A DNA stretch of 21,940 nt from Lachnospiraceae bacterium UBA3774. GTDB taxonomy: Bacteria > Bacillota > Clostridia > Lachnospirales > Lachnospiraceae. The position numbers were made by a program, and so were the translations under genes. Positions within the stretch are counted from its first letter, which is position 1, and each line of letters starts with the position of its first letter. This document shows, piece after piece, positions 6,994 through 14,767 of this stretch. The notes beneath the pieces are model-generated. The model ran no database searches. It saw only the letters and a list, made by a program, of their open reading frames with translations, and was not told the DNA's origin. The stretch lies in the NCBI GenBank assembly GCA_002369255.1, contig DFFO01000032.1, forward strand, positions 1 through 21,940, in the 5' to 3' direction.

Positions 6994-8115
6994 TTATTCC
7001 TCCGTGAATAATTCTTTGTAGTAAGTATATACTTTAAGAGACTCTTCGTCAATGTGCCTTCCGGTAGTTTCAAGATACTGCGCAGTGCTTTCCATGCACA
7101 TAAGCATGGCTTTGTTAAGATCAAGATAGCTTTCTTTTCTGATCTGTTTTAGGCCGGGGAAGCCTTCTCTTGTCGGTTCTATAAAGTCGGCAGTAAAGAT
7201 GATTTTGTCAAGCAAAGACATATCTATCCTGCCAATCGTATGACATTTTATTGCAGACAGGATTTCGGGATCCTTTATGCAAAAGTATTTTTCTGCAATT
7301 TCAGCGCCCATGGCCGCATGGGTGAGCGCGTCCGCAAACGGCTTTCCGCAGTCGTGCAAAAGGCCTGCAAGATAAGCTTTATTTGTATCTGCAAACCCAT
7401 GACAAAGAGCCAGATCAACCGCCGTTTCGGCAACGCCGAGGCTGTGAGAAAATCTTGACGGCTTAAGCAGCGCTTTAAGCCGGTATTTTAGCTGTGAAAC
7501 GTCAGGATTTTCAAGATAAAGTCCTGTCTTTTTTATAAAACCGGCTACTTTTTCGGGAACGTCAAGATCATATCTGCCTTTGGACGCGGCAAGCCTAATG
7601 TCAGATGAAGATATATCTCTCCCTTCCCAGCTAAGCAAACGGATATCCGCGCCGTATGTTTTTTTCAGGCGTGAGGCTTCATCTGAAAGATTTTTTTCGG
7701 AAACCTGTCCGTTTCTGGTAGCCACAATGCATTTTGCGGTCCTGAAAATGGTTTCAGGGTCATGCCATGAAGAAATAAAAGCAAACGAGTCCGCCCCCAT
7801 AATAAAATACAGCTCGTCTTCCGGAAACGTTTTTTTGAATTCCAAAAGAGTATCTGCGGTATACGTAATGCCCTCGCGCTTTAATTCGACATCCGAAACG
7901 AGAAAATGCCTGTGCCCGGATACCGCAAGCTCAAGCATTTTCTTTCGCCACGCACCGAGAGTGATAACGCGGCATTCTGTTTTGAAGTACGGATGGCCGG
8001 CAGGCACAAAATAAACCTCATCGAGATAAAAGCTCTCCATGGCTGCCTTGGCAAGCATTATATGTCCGTTATGAACCGGATCAAATGTTCCTCCGTATAT
8101 ACCTATCTTTTTCAA
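6994..8115 (-). CDS. nadD: NadD-YqeK fusion: nicotinate-nucleotide adenylyltransferase + HD-domain hydrolase
   Basis: This 373-residue protein joins two enzymes that are usually separate neighbouring genes. Residues 1 to about 200 are NadD, which makes nicotinate adenine dinucleotide in NAD synthesis: YGGTFDPVHNGH (7-18), the MGADSF segment (106-111) and ISSSDIR (168-174). Residues about 205-373 are YqeK-like HD-domain: RFSHSLGVAE (221-230), LLHDCGK (252-258, the HD pair 254-255), H266, CHTIG (291-295) and FTADFIEPTR (307-316). YqeK in other bacteria is a symmetric Ap4A hydrolase; the motifs are intact here. There is no stop or internal ribosome site between the two parts. The start is TTG at 8113-8115, overlapping the yhbY stop by 4 bp, and is set by the conserved NadD N-terminus. 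Confidence 0.95.
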   Translation of the reverse strand: MKKIGIYGGTFDPVHNGHIMLAKAAMESFYLDEVYFVPAGHPYFKTECRVITLGAWRKKMLELAVSGHRHFLVSDVELKREGITYTADTLLEFKKTFPEDELYFIMGADSFAFISSWHDPETIFRTAKCIVATRNGQVSEKNLSDEASRLKKTYGADIRLLSWEGRDISSSDIRLAASKGRYDLDVPEKVAGFIKKTGLYLENPDVSQLKYRLKALLKPSRFSHSLGVAETAVDLALCHGFADTNKAYLAGLLHDCGKPFADALTHAAMGAEIAEKYFCIKDPEILSAIKCHTIGRIDMSLLDKIIFTADFIEPTREGFPGLKQIRKESYLDLNKAMLMCMESTAQYLETTGRHIDEESLKVYTYYKELFTEE

Positions 8116-8402
8116 AGCTCGATCTTTCTGTCCTTCGGATCATTTGCAGGCTTGTAAAGGACGATCTTTCTGCCTATCACCTGCACAAGGCTGCTGCGGG
8201 TACGCCCTGCAAGGGTCTCGCCGAGCTCTTTAAGATCATCGAAACAATTCTTGTTTACTTCGATCTTGATGAGTTCTCTTTTTTCTATCGCCTCAGAAAC
8301 AGCCTGCGTAAGTTCCGGCGTAAGCGATGACTTCCCGATATGTACAACGGGCTCAAGGCTTTGCGCCAGACTCATAAGTTTGCTTCTTTGTTTGCTTGTC
8401 AT
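8112..8402 (-). CDS. yhbY: YhbY family ribosome assembly RNA-binding protein
   Basis: A 96-residue single-CRM-domain protein, associated with pre-50S particles in other bacteria. Motifs are LTSKQR-type MTSKQRSKL at the start, VVHIGKSSLTPEL (the G-K-x-G-like loop), KRELIKIEV and IGRKIVLYKP. I choose the ATG at 8400-8402, which gives the family's usual N-terminus, has GAGG 9 nt upstream and starts 1 bp after the obg stop (TGATATG); upstream in-frame starts would overlap obg more deeply. Downstream, nadD/yqeK overlaps by 4 bp. Confidence 0.93.
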   Translation of the reverse strand: MTSKQRSKLMSLAQSLEPVVHIGKSSLTPELTQAVSEAIEKRELIKIEVNKNCFDDLKELGETLAGRTRSSLVQVIGRKIVLYKPANDPKDRKIEL

Positions 8403-8403
8403 A

Positions 8404-9693
8404 TCATTCATCCTCATAATAATCAAATTCGTGTCCGTACATACGCACCGTATCGCCCTCGGCTATTCCAAGTGATTTAAGATCGTCAGCTATTCCGCGT
8501 TCCTTGATGAACTTCTGGAAAAAAGCAAAACCGCGCTCGCTCTCAAGATTTGTATAGCCAAGCATCTTCTCGATCAGGGGACCTTCAACAACGAACACCC
8601 CGCTTTCGGGAGATGTGACCTCATAAGGAAGATCCGGAGACGGCTGCTCAAAAATAAATTCTTTTTCAAAAACAGTTACCTTGTCCGGAAGGGTCTTTCT
8701 GAGCTCATTGATAGCATATAAAAACTCTTTGATCCCTTCCCCTGTGGCTGCGGAAATAGGATACAGTCCGATGCCGGAAGCTTCGGCTTTTTTCCTAAGA
8801 GCGGCAAGCCTGCTTTCTCTTTCATCTGCTGGTATAAGATCTATCTTGTTTGCGCCGATGATTGCGGGAAGTTTTATGAGCGCCTTGTCGTAGGCCTCAA
8901 GCTCCTTTTGGATATTATCAAAATCTTCCGCAGGATCTCTTCCCTCTATGCCGGACGCGTCGATAAGATGGACCAGCAGCTTTGTCCTTTCGATATGGCG
9001 AAGGAAAGTGATCCCAAGTCCAAGCCCGTTTGCGGCTCCGTCAATAAGCCCGGGAATATCTGCGATAACAAAGCTCTCGCCGTCAGGCAGCTCCACGCAT
9101 CCGAGATTCGGTGAAAGCGTAGTGAAATGATAATTGGCAATCTTGGGTCTTGCATTCGTAGTAACCGACAAAAAAGTCGATTTGCCTACGTTTGGATATC
9201 CGATAAGACCAACGTCCGCGATGCTCTTCAGCTCAAGAATAACGTAAAGCTCCTGCCCGGGTTTTCCGGGCTTAGCATATTTAGGCGCCTGCATAACGGC
9301 CGTTGCATAGTGCATATTGCCGATGCCGCCGCGCCCGCCCAAAAGAACGGTTTCGCGGGTATTGTCTCCCGACATATCGGCTATGACCTTTCCGGAATCG
9401 GCGTCACGGATAACAGTTCCTTCAGGAACCTTTATGACGAGATCTTTTCCGCTGGCGCCGTGACAACGCCTTTTTCCGCCTTCCTGTCCGCTTTCCGCCA
9501 CGTATTTTCTCTTGTGCTTGAAATCTGCGAGCGTATTTAAGCCTTTATCGACCTGAAATATGATATCGCCGCCTTTTCCGCCGTCGCCGCCGTCAGGGCC
9601 GCCGTCCGGAACATAAAGCTCTCTGCGAAAGCTCACGTGTCCGTCACCGCCTTTTCCTGACTTTATAAAAATTTTTGCGTAATCTACAAACAT
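8404..9693 (-). CDS. obg: GTPase Obg/CgtA
   Basis: Obg is an essential GTPase that acts in late 50S assembly and the stringent response. In the 429 residues, the glycine-rich Obg fold comes first (about 1-158, with GGDGHVSFRRE, GGPDGGDGGKGGD and GRGGIGN). Then the G domain follows with GYPNVGKST (165-173), the switch II region DIPGLIDGAANGLG (212-225), and NKIDL (282-286). The C-terminal OCT domain (about 350-429) is present and ends in an acidic tail, YEDE. The ATG has only a weak GGA site. It follows rpmA with an intrinsic terminator between them, so its expression is probably below that of the ribosomal genes. The order rplU-rpmA-obg is widely conserved. Confidence 0.97.
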   Translation of the reverse strand: MFVDYAKIFIKSGKGGDGHVSFRRELYVPDGGPDGGDGGKGGDIIFQVDKGLNTLADFKHKRKYVAESGQEGGKRRCHGASGKDLVIKVPEGTVIRDADSGKVIADMSGDNTRETVLLGGRGGIGNMHYATAVMQAPKYAKPGKPGQELYVILELKSIADVGLIGYPNVGKSTFLSVTTNARPKIANYHFTTLSPNLGCVELPDGESFVIADIPGLIDGAANGLGLGITFLRHIERTKLLVHLIDASGIEGRDPAEDFDNIQKELEAYDKALIKLPAIIGANKIDLIPADERESRLAALRKKAEASGIGLYPISAATGEGIKEFLYAINELRKTLPDKVTVFEKEFIFEQPSPDLPYEVTSPESGVFVVEGPLIEKMLGYTNLESERGFAFFQKFIKERGIADDLKSLGIAEGDTVRMYGHEFDYYEDE

Positions 9694-9713
9694 GATAATT
9701 ATTTTCCAAATGA

Positions 9714-9740
9714 TAAAAATGGCGGCGTAAATGCGCCGCC
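9714..9740 (-). terminator. Intrinsic terminator/attenuator between rpmA and obg
   Basis: On the minus strand a GC-rich stem GGCGGCG / CGCCGCC (9721-9740, 6-nt loop) is followed by ATTTTTA (9714-9720). It lies in the 55-bp gap between rpmA and obg. As no promoter is visible before obg, partial termination would set the ratio of ribosomal protein to GTPase. Confidence 0.8.
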
Positions 9741-9748
9741 GTTATGTC

Positions 9749-10012
9749 TTATTCAGTTGCCTGCGGGTAAACGGAAACCTGTTTCTTGTCTCTGCCTTTT
9801 CTTTCGTAACGAACAACACCGTCTACAAGAGCAAAAAGTGTGTCGTCTCCGCCGCGTCCGACATTGTTTCCGGGATGGATCTTGGTGCCGCGCTGTCTGT
9901 AAAGGATGTTTCCGGCTAAGACAAACTGTCCGTCAGCTCTCTTTGCGCCAAGGCGCTTTGCTTCTGAATCTCTGCCGTTCTTTGTTGAACCGACTCCTTT
10001 TTTATGAGCCAT
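9749..10012 (-). CDS. rpmA: 50S ribosomal protein L27
   Basis: L27 (87 residues) reaches the peptidyl-transferase centre with its N-terminus. The sequence AHKKGVGSTKNGRDS, GNILYRQRGTKIHPG and ERKGRDKKQVSVYP is typical. The start is fixed by a perfect GGAGGTG site 7 nt before ATG-GCT, so the mature AHKKG N-terminus is encoded directly. The extension cleaved by the Prp protease in most Firmicutes (a short leader ending in a Phe-Phe/Leu-Phe-Ala-type motif) is not encoded, and there is no room for a prp gene in the 42-bp gap to rplU. Confidence 0.97.
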   Translation of the reverse strand: MAHKKGVGSTKNGRDSEAKRLGAKRADGQFVLAGNILYRQRGTKIHPGNNVGRGGDDTLFALVDGVVRYERKGRDKKQVSVYPQATE

Positions 10013-10054
10013 AAAAACTCACCTCCTAATCAAATTACAGAAAATCCAAACGGA

Positions 10055-10363
10055 TTATTTAACGATAGAATCAATCTTGAATGCGGTAAAGGGCTGTCTG
10101 TGACCGTTTTTCTTGTGATAACCGCTTTTTCTCTTGTACTTGTAAACGATTATCTTCTTTCCTTTACCGGTCTCAAGCGCAGTCGCCTTAACTACGGCGC
10201 CTTTTACGGTAGGATCACCAACGGTGAGTTCACCGTCGTTTACGGCAAGTACACAGTCAAACTCGTAAGATTCTCCGTCGGCTACTTCGAGCTTTTCAAC
10301 ACGAATAACGTCGCCTTCGGATACCTTGTACTGTTTTCCGCCTGTTGCAATAATTGCGTACAT
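10055..10363 (-). CDS. rplU: 50S ribosomal protein L21
   Basis: L21 (102 residues) binds 23S rRNA in the large subunit. Motifs are MYAIIATGGKQYKV at the N-terminus, GDVIRVEKL, and KIIVYKYKRKSGYHKKNGHRQ split over the C-terminal basic region, typical for L21. The AGGAGG site about 8 nt before the ATG is strong. It has its own promoter and a structured leader, and is followed directly by rpmA; normally a prp (ysxB) gene sits between them in Firmicutes, and here it does not. Confidence 0.97.
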   Translation of the reverse strand: MYAIIATGGKQYKVSEGDVIRVEKLEVADGESYEFDCVLAVNDGELTVGDPTVKGAVVKATALETGKGKKIIVYKYKRKSGYHKKNGHRQPFTAFKIDSIVK

Positions 10364-10455
10364 AAAATCTTCCTCCTTGTATCAGTCTCGCCAATTACGG
10401 TGGTCAAAAAATGACGCTTAAACCTATTTGAGCGGCATGCGCAAAATTCGCGCCG
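10364..10455 (-). promoter_or_regulatory. Structured 5' leader of rplU (candidate L21 leader)
   Basis: The transcript from the promoter at 10460-10489 would begin a few bases before a hairpin (10433-10455; CGGC and GCG pair with CGC and GCCG, with a two-base AT bulge). A second short stem, GTCA/TGAC with a T5 loop, follows and then a GGCGAGACTGAT segment just before the ribosome binding site. Firmicutes rplU genes often carry an autoregulatory L21 leader (Rfam L21_leader), and the position fits. I cannot confirm the family match by eye. Confidence 0.5.
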
Positions 10456-10459
10456 ATAA

Positions 10460-10489
10460 AATATATCACAAACAAACACTGACAGTCAA
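10460..10489 (-). promoter_or_regulatory. Sigma-A-type promoter for rplU-rpmA
   Basis: Minus strand: -35 TTGACT (10484-10489), 18-bp spacer, -10 TATATT (10460-10465). It lies in the AT-rich 171-bp gap between RNase E/G and rplU and is the only good promoter there. The spacer is one base longer than ideal. Confidence 0.72.
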
Positions 10490-10534
10490 GCAGTTTTTTG
10501 ATAAAGTCGCGGTTTGTTTTAAAGCTATTTTGCG

Positions 10535-11659
10535 TTATCCGAGCTGTTCTTTCAGCGTCTTGTGGGTCTTTTTTCTGGTAAGCTCCACAAGATTGAGTTT
10601 TGTTACGTCTATTACGTTTGTTTTGACAGGATCATAGAATACGGCTTCCCTGAGACAGTCAACGACTTCGTTCATGTTTTCCTTTCTTTTCATATCGATA
10701 AAATCGATAAGAATAATCCCCGACAGATTCCGAAGACGGATCTGTCTTGCAGCTTCTCTCGCAGCCTCGAGATTTGTCTTGAAAAACGTATCTTCCGTAA
10801 TCTTGCCGCCGTCGTTTTTACCGGTATTGACGTCAATTACGGTGAGCGCCTCTGTTTCGTCTATCACAAGATAGCTGCCGCTTCGAAGCCAAACTCTTCT
10901 TGAAGTAATATCAGATACAAGCTTTTCGAGCTTGTAAAGCTTTGATAACGGCAAAAGCTCGTCCTGATAAAAAGTAAGCTTGCTTTCCGGATATGAAGCG
11001 CGGATATTGTCATATACCGATTCATCATCCGTCACTATCTCGGATACTGCCCTGGCGTCGCGAATTTTGTCAAGGTAAAACGCGCTTCCCGCATATATTT
11101 TTTTATAGACAGGGGTGTGTTTTGCCTTTTTACGCAGCTCTCTTAATAACTTTATATGGCTCTCCGCCTCATTTATGATATCCGAATTGTCCGCCTCCTC
11201 TGATTTTGTGCGGAGGATAAACGAAAACTCATCTTCATATGAGTAGGTGGAATCAAAAAGCTGCTGGAGCTCAAAACGCCTTTCATTATCGGAAAATTTC
11301 GAAGATATGCCGAGGCTGTAAATGCCTTCGGTCACCACAACGTATTTTCCCGGTATTGAAAGACGCAAAGAGCATTCCGCGTCTTTGGCTTTTGATCTTT
11401 CTTTGGTTATCTGGACCGGAAGCTCATCTCCCACTTTAAGCTTTTCGCCCTTACCGAGCTGATAAAAGCACTTTTCTTTTCCTTCGATTTCGATAAAAGC
11501 GGCGCCGATATTTTTCGCTATGCTGTCAACCCTTCCGACGTAAATATCGTAAAGGTGATAGTCGCTGTCGTTTTCAAAATTGACGTCGATCGCTTTTTGT
11601 TCAAAAAATTCAACCGTTGCGATCTTTTCAAGAAACTTTGTAATGATTAACTTATTCAT
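10535..11659 (-). CDS. rng: Ribonuclease E/G family protein, short form
   Basis: An endoribonuclease of the RNase E/G family (374 residues). It has an S1-like region (about 35-100, YDIYVGRVDSI, NIGAAFIEIE), then the catalytic part with WLRSGSYLVIDETEAL, VIDVNTGK and ILIDFIDM, which hold the two metal-binding Asp residues. E. coli RNase G is about 490 residues. This protein ends right after the LVELTRKK segment, so the CPxC zinc-link and the small C-terminal domain are absent. The ATG has AGGAG 6 nt upstream, and the start overlaps the DUF2344 gene by 8 bp. It ends the six-gene operon. Confidence 0.9.
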   Translation of the reverse strand: MNKLIITKFLEKIATVEFFEQKAIDVNFENDSDYHLYDIYVGRVDSIAKNIGAAFIEIEGKEKCFYQLGKGEKLKVGDELPVQITKERSKAKDAECSLRLSIPGKYVVVTEGIYSLGISSKFSDNERRFELQQLFDSTYSYEDEFSFILRTKSEEADNSDIINEAESHIKLLRELRKKAKHTPVYKKIYAGSAFYLDKIRDARAVSEIVTDDESVYDNIRASYPESKLTFYQDELLPLSKLYKLEKLVSDITSRRVWLRSGSYLVIDETEALTVIDVNTGKNDGGKITEDTFFKTNLEAAREAARQIRLRNLSGIILIDFIDMKRKENMNEVVDCLREAVFYDPVKTNVIDVTKLNLVELTRKKTHKTLKEQLG

Positions 11660-12377
11660 ATATTTCTCCTACTTCGCCAAGCGAGAGATAGCTGTCCTTA
11701 TCAACAGTAAACTGATCTAATCTGGTGATTGATATAAGCCCTTTTAGAAAAGCCTCTTCTCCGCTGTACGGAAAAGACAGGCTTTCAAAAAAAGCATTGA
11801 TAACGCTGATCGGTTTTAAGCTCTTTTCGCTTCCTGCACAAAGCATAAGCTCGATGGCATTATCTATCAGCTTTCCGCCTATGATAAGCGGCTTGATGTC
11901 GGCTTTAAGCAGCTTTGATTTTGTCTTTCTTTCGGTTGTGATCTCGGGCTGAGATAAAAAATCCCACCAGAGATTTTCCGGTTTTCCTTTTTCACACAGG
12001 GCTTTAAAAACTTCGTCAGAAAGGGAAACACGGTACTTGCATGCCCTAAGTGACGCCATGGCGTTCGTTTTCGCGTTTTCCGGAAGGACGCGGAACGAAA
12101 TCACGCGGATATCGTCATTAAGCTGCTTGTTGAACTTTTTTATCATCTTTTCGGACGAAAGGCATGAATTAAATACTGCGTCAAAATATTCGCCTTCTGA
12201 TTCCATTCCGAGGCTTAAAGGTGACGCAAATGATAATATCTGATGCGGATTAAAGCCCTGCGAATAGGCAATATCAAAACCGGCCCTTCTGATAGCTTTC
12301 TGAAAGCACCTCATTATATCAAGGTGACCTATATATTTCATCTCGCCTGTTTTTGTAAATCTTACTCTAACCTTCAA
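11652..12377 (-). CDS. TIGR03936/DUF2344 radical SAM-linked protein
   Basis: A 241-residue protein of the DUF2344 family that accompanies, or is fused to, the TIGR03960-type radical SAM protein. Family landmarks are the start KVRVRFTKTGEMKYIGHLD, the FQKAIRRAGFDIAYSQGFNPH segment (split about 25-45) and LSFASPLSLGMESEGEY. Function is not known; a tRNA/rRNA-related role has been suggested because of its neighbours, but the sequence does not show it. It starts at TTG (12375-12377) with GGAGG 8 nt upstream inside the radical SAM gene, overlapping that gene by 11 bp, and overlaps rng by 8 bp. Confidence 0.9.
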   Translation of the reverse strand: MKVRVRFTKTGEMKYIGHLDIMRCFQKAIRRAGFDIAYSQGFNPHQILSFASPLSLGMESEGEYFDAVFNSCLSSEKMIKKFNKQLNDDIRVISFRVLPENAKTNAMASLRACKYRVSLSDEVFKALCEKGKPENLWWDFLSQPEITTERKTKSKLLKADIKPLIIGGKLIDNAIELMLCAGSEKSLKPISVINAFFESLSFPYSGEEAFLKGLISITRLDQFTVDKDSYLSLGEVGEIYE

Positions 12378-14226
12378 TACATATTCCTCCGCCGAAACCG
12401 GCAGCTCCGCAGCCAGCGCACTTATTGCGGCAATTTTCGGTAGGAACGGCCATTTGGGCCTTTTCCCATTCTTTTATAAGGAAAGCTTTGCTTACACCTA
12501 CGTCTATAAAATCCCAAGGCAGAATCTCGTCAACCGATCTGCTGCGTCCGGTATAAAAATCCATATTCACGCCGCAGGCATCAAAGGCGTCTTTCCATAT
12601 ATCAAAATCAAAATATTCGGTCCATGCGTCAAACATTGCGCCGTTTTTATAAGCGGTCTCGATCACCGTGCCGACTTTTCTGTCGCCTCTTGCAAACACG
12701 CCTTCCATAAGAGAGGTTTCGGCGTCATTGTACTGGTAGTGCAACGACTTGTTATTCAAAGTCTTGCGGAAATTGTCTTTTATAAAATACGCGCGGTTTA
12801 AATATTCATCCCTGTCAAGCATAGCCGCCCACTGAAACGGCGTAAAGGGTTTCGGAACAAAAAACGACGAGCTCGCGCTGATCTGTATTTTTCCGTGGCG
12901 CTGTTCCTTCGGGATCTCGTCATAATATTTCATCGCGATTTTCTCACAAAGTTCTGTAATAGCCGCAAGATCATCATAATCTTCCGTAGGCTGTCCGACC
13001 ATAAAATACAATTTTACTTTGTTCCATCCGGCAATAAACGCCTTTGAAGCGCCATTTAGGATCTCTTCTTCCGTAAGCCCCTTGTTTATTACGTTTCGAA
13101 GTCTTTGTGAGCCGGCTTCGGGAGCGAAGGTGACAGAGCTTTTTCGAACGTCCAAAAGCAGCTTCATTACGTCAAGCGAAAACTCGTCTATACGAAGCGA
13201 CGGAAGCGAAATATTGATCTTTCTTTTGTTGCATTCATTTATAAGTCCGAGAATCAGCGGTTTTAATTCACTGTAATCACTCGTGCTGAGCGAGCTTAGG
13301 CATATTTCTTCATGGCCTGTATTATCGAGGATCTTTTTTGCAAGGGACAAAAGTCCTTTTAGCTGCTTTTCGCGTTGGGGCTTGTATACGCTCCCCGCCT
13401 GACAAAAACGGCAGCCTCTTATGCAGCCGCGCATGATTTCAAGGACCGCTCTGTCCTGCACGATCTTCATATAAGGAATGATAGGTTTTTGGGGATAAGG
13501 CGCAGAGGCAAAATCCGTAACAATGACTTTCCTGACCGTTAAAGGGGCGTCGAAGAGCGCTCTTCTCTCCCTGATCGTACCGTCAGAGTTATAAATAATC
13601 TCATAAAGAGAAGGGACGTATATTCCTTTTATCTTTGCCGCCTCTACGAGAAACTCATTTCTGCTTTTGCCGTCGGCCTTGCATTTTTTGTAAAGATCGA
13701 TCAGCTCGTCATAGGATATTTCGCCTTCACCTATATAAAACAGGTCGAAAAAATCAGCTATCGGCTCAGGATTGTAAGTACAGGGCCCTCCGCCTATGAC
13801 AATAGGATCAGACTCTTTCCTGTCTTTTGAATGAAATGGAATATCTGACAGATCAAGGATCTGAAGAATATTTGTATAACACATTTCATACTGGAGCGTG
13901 ATCCCGAGAAAATCGAAATCTTTGATCGGATCCTGACTTTCAAGAGCAAAAAGCGGAATATTTTTATCACGCATAATTTTGTCAAGATCCGGCCATGGGC
14001 TGTAAACACGTTCGCACCAGACGTCCGGGCGGCGATTTAGCATATCATATATGATAGGAAGACCGAGATGTGACATCCCCACGTCGTAAACGTCCGGGAA
14101 GCACATTGCAAATCTTACCATGCCGTCCGTCGGCTTTTTGTGTATGGAATTTATTTCATTTCCGAGATATCTTGCCGGTTTTTCAACCTGCATAAGTATC
14201 TCGTGTGTAAGAGCAAGCTTTCTCAT
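12367..14226 (-). CDS. TIGR03960 family radical SAM protein
   Basis: A 619-residue radical SAM protein. The N-terminal third (about 35-200) resembles a B12-binding-like Rossmann region (FPDVYDVGMSHLG, IGGGPCTYNPEP, IGEGE) and lacks the classical DxHxxG cobalamin ligand. The radical SAM core has RGCIRGCRFCQAG with the [4Fe-4S] cysteines C268, C272 and C275. The tail carries five more cysteines (CRNKCAGCG ... GICIEG), which could bind another cluster. Such proteins are found with DUF2344 and RNase G in Clostridia; the substrate is unknown. The start lies 2 bp after the recU stop. Confidence 0.9.
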   Translation of the reverse strand: MRKLALTHEILMQVEKPARYLGNEINSIHKKPTDGMVRFAMCFPDVYDVGMSHLGLPIIYDMLNRRPDVWCERVYSPWPDLDKIMRDKNIPLFALESQDPIKDFDFLGITLQYEMCYTNILQILDLSDIPFHSKDRKESDPIVIGGGPCTYNPEPIADFFDLFYIGEGEISYDELIDLYKKCKADGKSRNEFLVEAAKIKGIYVPSLYEIIYNSDGTIRERRALFDAPLTVRKVIVTDFASAPYPQKPIIPYMKIVQDRAVLEIMRGCIRGCRFCQAGSVYKPQREKQLKGLLSLAKKILDNTGHEEICLSSLSTSDYSELKPLILGLINECNKRKINISLPSLRIDEFSLDVMKLLLDVRKSSVTFAPEAGSQRLRNVINKGLTEEEILNGASKAFIAGWNKVKLYFMVGQPTEDYDDLAAITELCEKIAMKYYDEIPKEQRHGKIQISASSSFFVPKPFTPFQWAAMLDRDEYLNRAYFIKDNFRKTLNNKSLHYQYNDAETSLMEGVFARGDRKVGTVIETAYKNGAMFDAWTEYFDFDIWKDAFDACGVNMDFYTGRSRSVDEILPWDFIDVGVSKAFLIKEWEKAQMAVPTENCRNKCAGCGAAGFGGGICIEG

Positions 14227-14228
14227 TT

Positions 14229-14762
14229 TCAGTCACTTTCAAGCAAATCTTTTTGAAGATGCGGCAAAAAGTGAACATTAAGGCTGTTTTGCGTATCGAT
14301 CTTTCGCGTTTTATCAAGCTCTCCGTAGGTAAAACTCTTTCTGCCGCCGTCTTTTGCTCTGTCCCAAAAAAACTTCATATCGCGGAAAGGCATATAATAA
14401 AACTCGTTTCTATGGGCATAATACAGGATAAAGAAGGCGACGCCGCTTTGGTTTTCAAAATCGTTCATAAACTCGATCTGATGTTCATGAACGTTTTGCA
14501 GAGTAAACGTGTCAACGTGAATCTCTTTTGCATCAAAACAGACCGGAACGCCCTGAACTACTCCGATATAATCCACAGTGCTTTTTTGGTCAAAATAGGC
14601 AAGCGTAATATGTCTTGTCTTTGCGTCAATATTGACCGGAGTGATTGGCGTGGGAACTTTTTGCACAAGAGCAAGGCCGTTTTCCCTGTATCTTGCAATA
14701 GTATGATTTATAAGATCTTCAAGAGTCGAGCCGCGAAGCCCGTGTTTTTTCCAAGTAGCCAT
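14229..14762 (-). CDS. recU: Holliday junction resolvase RecU
   Basis: RecU cleaves Holliday junctions in Firmicutes recombination and chromosome segregation. The 177-residue protein begins MATWKKHGLRGSTLEDLIN, like other RecU starts, and has QKVPTPITPVNID (35-46), the nuclease core QKSTVDYIG ... VCFDAKE (59-80; acidic D64, D77 and K79) and FTLQNVHEHQ (86-95), all in family positions. I prefer the ATG at 14760-14762; a TTG at 14771 would overlap the preceding gene's stop codon and add three residues, with a slightly better-placed GGA. Both have weak ribosome sites. It is shorter than B. subtilis RecU (206) at the N-terminus. Confidence 0.93.
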   Translation of the reverse strand: MATWKKHGLRGSTLEDLINHTIARYRENGLALVQKVPTPITPVNIDAKTRHITLAYFDQKSTVDYIGVVQGVPVCFDAKEIHVDTFTLQNVHEHQIEFMNDFENQSGVAFFILYYAHRNEFYYMPFRDMKFFWDRAKDGGRKSFTYGELDKTRKIDTQNSLNVHFLPHLQKDLLESD

Positions 14763-14767
14763 AATTG

